A DNA stretch of 19,609 nt from JACZWL01 sp046756445 (GTDB taxonomy: Bacteria > Pseudomonadota > Gammaproteobacteria > Steroidobacterales > Woeseiaceae), in assembly GCA_046756445.1 (NCBI GenBank), contig JBHHWI010000057.1, forward strand, positions 1 to 19,609, given 5' to 3'. The notes under the pieces are model-generated. The model had not been told where the DNA came from and made no database searches. It saw nothing but the letters and a program-made list of their open reading frames with translations. The position numbers and the translations under genes were made by a program. Positions 14,008-19,609 of the stretch are shown here, in pieces (position 1 is the first letter of the stretch; every line of letters begins with the position of its first letter).

Positions 14008-15297
14008 CTACGACTGAGTCTTCTTGCCGTTTCCATTGCGCCTCTTCCGACCCGGCTTCTTGGTGCCCGGTCGCTTGCGCTTGGTGCTGGGTCGACTCTT
14101 CTTCTTTCTGGGTGCCGGCCTTTTGAGCTCGGGGAGCAGGGCCGGGTCATATTTCGCGACCGGAATCTTGTGGCCGATGAATTCCTCGATGTCCGGAAGA
14201 TACATTGCATAGGTTTCGCAGCCGAAACTTATCGCGTCGCCCGATGCGCCGGCGCGCGCTGTGCGGCCGATCCGGTGAACGTAGTCTTCGCGGTCCTGGG
14301 GCAGGTCGTAATTGATGATGTACTGGACGTCCGGAATGTGCAGCCCACGGGATGCGACGTCGGTGCCGATCAGCACGGGCAGTTCACCGCTTTGGAAGCG
14401 CATCAGCATGCTGAGGCGCTTCTTCTGCGGCACATCGCCGGATATCGCGCTGGCATCGATGTCGTTCGCCTGCAAGAAGGCCTGTAACCGCTCTGCTTCT
14501 CTTTTGGTATTTACGAACACCATGATGCGGCTCGCGCCCATCTCGCGAATCAAGCCGACCAGCAGGGGCATCTTTTCCTTGTTCGACGGAAAGAAGATCG
14601 CCTGCCTGACGCGATCAACCGTAACCTTGTCCGGCTCGATGCGGATCAGATCCGGCTCGTTCATGTGCTCGTAGGCGAGTTCCATGACACGATGCGAAAG
14701 CGTGGCCGAGAACAGCATGCTGAGCCGCTTCTCGGGCTTGGGCAGGCGCCTGAGAAGGTACCGAATGTCCTTGATGAAACCCAGGTCGAACATCCGGTCC
14801 GCCTCGTCGAGCACGGCGACCTGGACGCGGTTCAGCTTGAATACGCCCTGCTTGAAGTAATCGATGATCCTGCCTGGCGTGCCGATCAGGACATCCACGC
14901 CGCTCCCGATATGGCGGCGCTGTTTTTCATAATCGGTGCCGCCGAAAGCGAGCGCGACAGTGAATTCCGTGTGCCTGCCCAGCGTCTCCGCGTCCTTGGC
15001 GATCTGTACGGCCAGCTCTCGTGTCGGCGCCAGAATGAACACCCTGGGCTGCTTGTCCTCATCGAGCTTGACCGGCGTATTCAGCAGCATCTGATAGGCG
15101 GCTATCAGGAATGCGGCCGTCTTGCCCGTGCCCGTCTGCGCCTGGCCTGCAACGTCCCGCCCTTCGAGCGCGATCGGCATCGCGGTGGCCTGAATGGGTG
15201 TGCAGTATTCGAAGCCGGCATCGCGTATGCCGGCCCGCATGCTGTCATGCAGCGGAAGTTCGTCGAATCTTAGGTCGCTCAGATGGTTATCGGTCAT
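14008..15297 (-). CDS. rhlB: ATP-dependent RNA helicase RhlB
   Basis: A 429-residue DEAD-box helicase that unwinds structured RNA for degradation; in E. coli it is part of the RNase E degradosome. Motifs are in order: Q-motif FEYCTPIQ (29-36), motif I AQTGTGKT (53-60), PTRELAVQ (91-98), DEAD (164-167), SAT (197-199), then DVASRGLHIPDV and HRIGRTARAG in the second RecA domain. The N-terminus (LRFDELPLHDSM) and total length match RhlB (E. coli 421) better than RhlE or SrmB. The last 40 residues form a strongly basic low-complexity tail (lysine, arginine, proline), probably disordered and RNA-binding. The divergent position relative to trxA-rho is the same as in E. coli and supports the name. 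The minus-strand ATG is at 15297. Confidence 0.93.
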   Translation of the reverse strand: MTDNHLSDLRFDELPLHDSMRAGIRDAGFEYCTPIQATAMPIALEGRDVAGQAQTGTGKTAAFLIAAYQMLLNTPVKLDEDKQPRVFILAPTRELAVQIAKDAETLGRHTEFTVALAFGGTDYEKQRRHIGSGVDVLIGTPGRIIDYFKQGVFKLNRVQVAVLDEADRMFDLGFIKDIRYLLRRLPKPEKRLSMLFSATLSHRVMELAYEHMNEPDLIRIEPDKVTVDRVRQAIFFPSNKEKMPLLVGLIREMGASRIMVFVNTKREAERLQAFLQANDIDASAISGDVPQKKRLSMLMRFQSGELPVLIGTDVASRGLHIPDVQYIINYDLPQDREDYVHRIGRTARAGASGDAISFGCETYAMYLPDIEEFIGHKIPVAKYDPALLPELKRPAPRKKKSRPSTKRKRPGTKKPGRKRRNGNGKKTQS

Positions 15298-15550
15298 ACG
15301 CCGTAATCGGAAAATGTGGGTTAAAGACTTGCAAAATGCCTCGCGAAGGGGTCAAATTGGCTCAGTATCGACGCGACAACCGTCGCATCTGCCACTCGCC
15401 ACCGTCGAAATCCAAGAGAAGCCGCGATAAAGCTGCGACATATTGCCTGATTGAGCAGGCAGCGTCATCCATTTTGCGAAGTTGGAAAATACTCGACACA
15501 GGCGAGCAATGCCGATATCGACGACGTCATTCGATAGGAGGGAATAGCCG
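15298..15550. promoter_or_regulatory. Divergent rhlB / trxA-rho intergenic region
   Basis: This is the longest non-coding stretch of the window (253 bp), and promoters for rhlB (minus) and trxA-rho (plus) should lie in it. I found no hexamer pair with good spacing on either strand. A small inverted repeat TGCCTG-ATTGAG-CAGGCA (15444-15461) could be an operator or a leader hairpin upstream of trxA. The last 20 bases hold the trxA ribosome site. Confidence 0.55.
15536..15542 (+). promoter_or_regulatory. Strong ribosome binding site of trxA
   Basis: AGGAGGG lies 8 bases before the GTG at 15551. It is a near-ideal Shine-Dalgarno sequence and fixes the GTG start of thioredoxin, consistent with high expression. 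Confidence 0.75.
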
Positions 15551-15877
15551 GTGAGCGACAGAATCGTCCACACCAATGATGACAACTTTGAGGCAGACGT
15601 TCTCAATTCCGACAAAACGATTTTGGTCGACTTCTGGGCGGAATGGTGTGGCCCGTGCAAAATGATTGCACCGCTTCTCGACGAAGCTGCCGAACAGTAC
15701 GCCGACAGGCTTACAGTGGCCAAGCTGAACATCGACGAAAACCCGAATACACCTGCCAAATACCAAATTCGCAGCATTCCGACACTGATGCTGTTCAAGG
15801 ACGGCGCAGTGCGTGCACAAAAACTCGGCGCGATGCCGAAGAAGGACTTAACTGACTTTCTGGAAACCAATCTGTGA
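15551..15877 (+). CDS. trxA: Thioredoxin 1
   Basis: A 108-residue cytosolic thioredoxin, the general disulfide reductant that supplies electrons to ribonucleotide reductase, PAPS reductase and others. The active site is FWAEWCGPCKMIAP with the WCGPC redox motif at 32-36. The cis-proline loop is in IRSIPTLMLF, and the KLNIDENPNTPAKY stretch is typical of TrxA. Length and ends match E. coli TrxA closely. The GTG start is supported by AGGAGGG 8 bases upstream. Its stop overlaps the likely GTG start of rho (GTGA), so the two genes are probably translated from one message. Confidence 0.95.
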   Translation: MSDRIVHTNDDNFEADVLNSDKTILVDFWAEWCGPCKMIAPLLDEAAEQYADRLTVAKLNIDENPNTPAKYQIRSIPTLMLFKDGAVRAQKLGAMPKKDLTDFLETNL

Positions 15878-17310
15878 GAGGATACTTGGGTAATTCAACA
15901 AGAAGCCGACCGAAGCAGTCGGCTAAATCAAAGAGTTCGGGCGGGCAATCGAACCGCCGGCGGCGGCGCAGAAGTAATTACGATGATTATCCCGATGACG
16001 ATGGCAGTCTCGAGATAATACCGCCGGAGCAGCTCGAGCAAAGCAAAGACATCATGAACCTGACGGAACTCAAGAACCGTCCGGCGGCCGATCTCGTCGA
16101 ACTCGGCGAGTCGCTGGGCCTTGATAGTCTGGCGCGTTCTCGCAAACAGGACATCATCTTTTCCATTCTCAAGGCACACGCCAAGAATGGTGAGGACATC
16201 TATGGCGACGGCGTGTTGGAGATTCTGCAGGACGGCTTCGGCTTCCTTCGATCGGCCGACAGCTCGTACCTCGCGGGACCGGACGACATATATGTCAGTC
16301 CCAGCCAGATTCGACGGTTCAATCTCCGCACCGGGGACACCGTATCAGGCCTGATTCGGCCGCCGAAGGACGGCGAGCGATACTTCGCGCTTCTCAAGGT
16401 CGGGCAGATTAATTTCGACGCACCGGAAAACACCAAGAGCAAGGTGCTGTTCGAGAACCTGACGCCGCTTTTCCCGCGCGATCGCCTGGTACTCGAGCAG
16501 GGGAACGGCAGCACCGAGGACCTGACGGCCCGAATCATCGACATGGTCGCGCCGATCGGCAAGGGACAGCGCGGCCTCATCGTTTCGCCGCCAAAAGCCG
16601 GCAAGACGATTCTCTTGCAAAACATCGCGTCCGCTATCTCGGCGAACGCGCCGGACGTTACCCTGATCGTGCTCCTGATCGACGAAAGGCCGGAGGAAGT
16701 CACGGAGATGATACGCACCGTGCGCGGCGAGGTCGTGTCCTCGACATTCGACGAGCCGGCAAGCCGGCACGTTCAGGTTGCCGAGATGGTCATCGAAAAG
16801 GCCAAGCGACTCACGGAGCACAAGAAGGACGTCGTCATACTCCTCGACTCGATAACGCGGCTGGCGCGAGCGTACAACACCGTTGTGCCTTCATCGGGCA
16901 AGGTATTGACCGGCGGGGTCGATGCGAACGCGCTGCATCGACCAAAACGATTCTTCGGTGCCGCGAGAAACATCGAGGAGGGCGGAAGCCTGACGATTCT
17001 CGCAACAGCGCTGGTCGACACCGGATCCAAGATGGACGAGGTGATCTACGAGGAGTTCAAGGGCACGGGCAATATGGAGATCCACCTGGATCGGCGCATC
17101 TCCGAAAAACGCGTATTCCCGGCGATCAATATCAACCGGTCGGGCACGCGCAAGGAAGAGTACCTGACGGAAACCGAAGAGCTGCAGAAGATGTGGGTGC
17201 TCAGAAAAGTATTGCACCCGATGGACGAACTTGCCGCCGTCGAGTTCCTGCTGTCCAAGATGCAGGACACCAAGACCAATGCCAAGTTCTTCGAGGCGAT
17301 GAAGCGATAA
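15874..17310 (+). CDS. rho: Transcription termination factor Rho with N-terminal extension
   Basis: Rho is the hexameric RNA-dependent ATPase that ends transcription at Rho-dependent sites. From the internal ATG at 16054 (MNLTELKNRPAADLVELGES) the protein is 418 residues and matches E. coli Rho almost along its length: RNP1 GFGFLRSADSSYLAGPDDIY, Walker A PPKAGKT (239-245 in the long form), LLIDERPEEVTEM, the Q-loop region SITRLARAYNT, and GKVLTGGVDANALHRPKRFF. The frame is open without a break for 60 codons upstream to a GTG at 15874 that overlaps the trxA stop. This extension is low-complexity: serine/lysine-rich, a run of six arginines, then an acidic DDYPDDDG patch. It looks coded and probably disordered. 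No strong ribosome site is seen before either start, so the exact N-terminus is open. There is no room for the rho leader seen in E. coli. Confidence 0.95.
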   Translation: MRGYLGNSTRSRPKQSAKSKSSGGQSNRRRRRRSNYDDYPDDDGSLEIIPPEQLEQSKDIMNLTELKNRPAADLVELGESLGLDSLARSRKQDIIFSILKAHAKNGEDIYGDGVLEILQDGFGFLRSADSSYLAGPDDIYVSPSQIRRFNLRTGDTVSGLIRPPKDGERYFALLKVGQINFDAPENTKSKVLFENLTPLFPRDRLVLEQGNGSTEDLTARIIDMVAPIGKGQRGLIVSPPKAGKTILLQNIASAISANAPDVTLIVLLIDERPEEVTEMIRTVRGEVVSSTFDEPASRHVQVAEMVIEKAKRLTEHKKDVVILLDSITRLARAYNTVVPSSGKVLTGGVDANALHRPKRFFGAARNIEEGGSLTILATALVDTGSKMDEVIYEEFKGTGNMEIHLDRRISEKRVFPAININRSGTRKEEYLTETEELQKMWVLRKVLHPMDELAAVEFLLSKMQDTKTNAKFFEAMKR

Positions 17311-17360
17311 TCTGGACAATGCGCGAGATCGCCCGGGACCTGCTGCAATATTCCGGCTAG

Positions 17361-19553
17361 ATGGGCGCTCACGTGCGTCGCCTCGTTCTCGTCTGCGGCT
17401 TGTTGCTCGCGGCGTCGGCTTCCCACGCCGCCAGGCCGGAGATGCGGGCCTACCCATTGTCTGTTGCGCCACGACTCGATGGCGTGGTTGCCGGCGATGC
17501 CGCCTGGGGCGCGGTAACACCCGCCAACGGTTTCTGGCAGGTCCGGCCGGATGAAGGCCAGCCGGCGACTCAGAGAACCGACGTTTTTGTAGGTTTCACC
17601 GCCGATTCCCTTTATATCGGGGTAATCTGTTACGACGACGAGCCCGGGGCGATCATCGTTACCGACAGCCGCCGGGACTCGTCGCTGGAAGACACGGATA
17701 GTTTTCAGGTCATTCTGGACAGCTTTCGCGACAGGCAAAACGGTTTCGTCTTCGGCACGAATCCCGCAGGCATCGAATACGATGGCCAGGTGGTAAAGCA
17801 GGCCGCGGAAGTGTTCGGCACGGGCGGGTTCAACCTGAACTGGGACACGAGCTGGTCGGTCAATGCAACGATCTCGGACCTGGGTTGGAGCGCGGAGATG
17901 GAGATACCGTTCAGATCGCTGCGCTATGGCGCCGAAGACGTCCAGACCTGGGGCGTCAACTTCCAGCGCAATATTCGCCGCAACAACGAAGTCGCATACT
18001 GGTCGCCCCTGTCCCGTCAACACAATCTGCATCGCATTGCCGACGCTGGCACGATCGAAGGCCTCGAGCTGCCGCCTCAGAGAAATCTGAAAGTCACACC
18101 CTACGTTCTCGGTCAGGCGGCGCGAGGCGGCGCTCTGCCCGCCGGCACTCACTACGACGAAGAAGTCGGCTTCGACATCAAGTACTCGGTCACGCCGAGC
18201 CTCACACTGGATCTGACTTACAACACGGACTTCGCGCAGGTGGAAGTGGACGAGCAACAGGTAAACCTCGATCGCTTTAGTTTGTTTTTTCCGGAGAAGC
18301 GCCCGTTCTTCCTGGAGAATGCGGGTCAGTTCACGGTAGGCAACGATGAGGAGGTGGAGTTGTTCTTCAGCCGGCGAATCGGCATCACCAGCGATGGTGA
18401 GCCTATTCCGATCGGTGCGGGAGTTCGCTTGTCCGGCAAGGTAAGCGATGCCACCAACATCGGGCTCCTGTACATGCGGACCGAAGCCGTCCCCGGCGTT
18501 GCGCCGGCGAACGACTACGCCGTCGCCCGCGTCAGTCAGGAGTTCGCGAACCGCTCGTCGATCGGCGGCCTGTTCATCGACCGCAGCGGCGATGGCAGCC
18601 TGCTGCCCGCCGGCGCTGACGACTACAACCGGACCTATGCGATCGACGGCCGCTGGGGCCTCGGCGAACACATCGACTTCGAAGCATGGGCGGCCCGGAC
18701 TGCCACGCCCGGCCTTTCGGGAAGGGACGACGCCTTTTCGGTCGACGCGAATTACAGCTCGGGAGAATGGTCGTCGAGCCTCGGGTATACCGAGGTCGGA
18801 GCGGACTTCAACCCCGAAGTCGGATTTTTGACCCGTGATGACTACCGGCGGTACAGCGGATTCATCATGCGCCGCATCAGGCCCGAAGATCTCTGGGGGC
18901 TTCACGAGCTGCGTCCGCACATCTGGTATCGCGGATTCTGGGATTTCGACGGCTTCCAGGAAACGGGTTTCCTGCATATAGACAATCACTGGGAATGGAA
19001 AAGCGGTATGGAATTTCATACCGGCGTCAATTTTACGCGCGAGGGTGTTAAGGATGCATTCGAGATCGACAATGGTGTAATAGTCGAACCCGGCACCTAC
19101 AAACACGAGGAATTGCAGCTCGTATATTTCACGAACCAGTCGGCGCCGCTGAGTGCCAGACTCCGCGCAGTGATCGGCGGATTTTTTGGCGGCGACAAAA
19201 CCACCTTGCGGCCATCGTTACGCTACCGGATCGGTGAGACGTTCAGCACCGAATTGTCGTGGAGCTACAATGACATCCGTTTGCCCGTCGCAAACGGGGA
19301 TTTCGAGGTGAATCTGGCCCGCCTGCGAATCTCCTACTCGTTCACGCCGAAAATTTTGTTGCAGGCGCTGGTTCAATATGATGACCGGAACGACATCACC
19401 GCTGCCAACCTGCGGTTTTCGTGGTTGCAATCGGCCAATGCCGGGCTGTTCGTCGTTTACAACGAGATCGACAGGCATGGCATCGGCGGTCGGACGGGAC
19501 GCGGGCGCGAGTTCATCATCAAATACAGCCGCATATTCGACTTACTGAATTAG
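17361..19553 (+). CDS. Secreted CBM9-like / DUF5916 outer-membrane barrel protein
   Basis: A 730-residue protein with a signal peptide (cleavage likely after SHA at 23). The N-terminal domain (about 30-235) resembles family-9 carbohydrate-binding/DOMON-type modules seen in such proteins: RLDGVVAGDAAWGAVTPANGF, FVGFTADSLYIGVICYDDEP, and WSAEMEIPFRSLRY. The rest (about 240-730) is DUF5916, with the conserved FPEKRPFFLEN (310-320) and a long series of amphipathic beta strands. It ends in FIIKYSRIFDLLN, as expected for an outer-membrane barrel. The family role is not established; ligand or glycan capture at the cell surface is only inferred. The start ATG has a poor ribosome site; a GTG 12 bases later is an alternative. 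The gene begins 50 bases after rho without a visible terminator. Its stop TAG is the first triplet of a 59-bp palindrome. Confidence 0.85.
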   Translation: MGAHVRRLVLVCGLLLAASASHAARPEMRAYPLSVAPRLDGVVAGDAAWGAVTPANGFWQVRPDEGQPATQRTDVFVGFTADSLYIGVICYDDEPGAIIVTDSRRDSSLEDTDSFQVILDSFRDRQNGFVFGTNPAGIEYDGQVVKQAAEVFGTGGFNLNWDTSWSVNATISDLGWSAEMEIPFRSLRYGAEDVQTWGVNFQRNIRRNNEVAYWSPLSRQHNLHRIADAGTIEGLELPPQRNLKVTPYVLGQAARGGALPAGTHYDEEVGFDIKYSVTPSLTLDLTYNTDFAQVEVDEQQVNLDRFSLFFPEKRPFFLENAGQFTVGNDEEVELFFSRRIGITSDGEPIPIGAGVRLSGKVSDATNIGLLYMRTEAVPGVAPANDYAVARVSQEFANRSSIGGLFIDRSGDGSLLPAGADDYNRTYAIDGRWGLGEHIDFEAWAARTATPGLSGRDDAFSVDANYSSGEWSSSLGYTEVGADFNPEVGFLTRDDYRRYSGFIMRRIRPEDLWGLHELRPHIWYRGFWDFDGFQETGFLHIDNHWEWKSGMEFHTGVNFTREGVKDAFEIDNGVIVEPGTYKHEELQLVYFTNQSAPLSARLRAVIGGFFGGDKTTLRPSLRYRIGETFSTELSWSYNDIRLPVANGDFEVNLARLRISYSFTPKILLQALVQYDDRNDITAANLRFSWLQSANAGLFVVYNEIDRHGIGGRTGRGREFIIKYSRIFDLLN

Positions 19554-19609
19554 AACCTATCTCAAAATACCCCGTGAGCCGCCACGCGGTATTCTGAGAT
19601 AGGTTCTAG
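19551..19609. repeat. 59-bp near-perfect palindrome at the end of the window
   Basis: The left arm starts TAGAACCTATCTCA (19551-19564) and the right arm ends TGAGATAGGTTCTA (19595-19608). The arms pair over about 26 bp, with one A/C mismatch at 19565/19594 and one C/C mismatch at 19572/19587. The loop is about 6 bases (19577-19582). There is no T-tract, so it is not a standard terminator, though the transcript would form a long hairpin. TA dinucleotides flank the GAACCTATCTCA arms on both sides, which resembles a TA target duplication. This favours a miniature mobile element or REP-like repeat. The identity is not proven because no second copy is in the window. Confidence 0.7.

Noticed and set aside
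15310..15360. TTGACC as a -35 box for rhlB on the minus strand
   Set aside because: No acceptable -10 hexamer lies at 16-18 bases spacing.
17046..19106. A 686-codon open frame antisense to rho and the DUF5916 gene
   Set aside because: It mirrors a real gene with signal peptide and family motifs, and its own translation is low-complexity with no recognisable domain; long antisense frames are common in GC-rich coding DNA.

Overview
The window looks like a chromosomal segment of a moderately GC-rich gammaproteobacterium. The main clues are PlsB-type glycerol-3-phosphate acyltransferase, the rhlB / trxA-rho arrangement known from Escherichia coli (rhlB divergent from trxA, rho directly after trxA), CysQ, a YrfG-like GMP/IMP nucleotidase, a YbaZ-like alkyltransferase-like protein and TrhO. 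The outer-membrane DUF5916 protein fits a marine or free-living lineage, but I cannot name a genus. No tRNA, rRNA, CRISPR array, prophage or transposase gene was seen. Coding density is high: the longest non-coding stretch is the 253-bp rhlB/trxA intergenic region.

Region 1 (1-3270, minus strand). A co-oriented group reads, in transcription order: a small unknown protein (tentative), a small low-molecular-weight tyrosine-phosphatase-like protein, a secreted unknown protein with a proline-rich tail, a DUF3052 protein, a PAS plus degenerate GGDEF protein, and a FetB-type (UPF0014) membrane permease cut by the left window edge.

Region 2 (3394-12118, plus strand). This is a compact eight-gene block, probably one operon. 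It holds two tandem GTPases with DUF697-like membrane C-termini, a YbaZ/Atl-like protein, a double-domain DsbA/HCCA-isomerase-like protein, a small alpha/beta hydrolase, a small acidic lipoprotein, PlsB and TrhO. Every junction overlaps except the 42-bp gap before plsB. The mix of membrane GTPases, phospholipid synthesis and a thioredoxin-fold protein makes this the best candidate for an undescribed membrane-associated system, although no function can be proven from sequence.

Region 3 (12143-13947). A short DUF465 (YdcH-like) protein and CysQ are on the minus strand, and a YrfG-like nucleotidase diverges from cysQ.

Region 4 (14008-17310). RhlB (minus) diverges from trxA-rho (plus). Rho carries an unusual in-frame N-terminal extension of about 60 residues rich in arginine and then acidic residues.

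Region 5 (17361-19609). A secreted CBM9-like/DUF5916 outer-membrane barrel protein ends exactly at a 59-bp near-perfect palindrome whose first triplet is the gene's stop codon. The palindrome also ends the window, which suggests a dispersed repeat at a contig boundary. No classical hairpin-plus-T-tract terminator was found at the gene ends.
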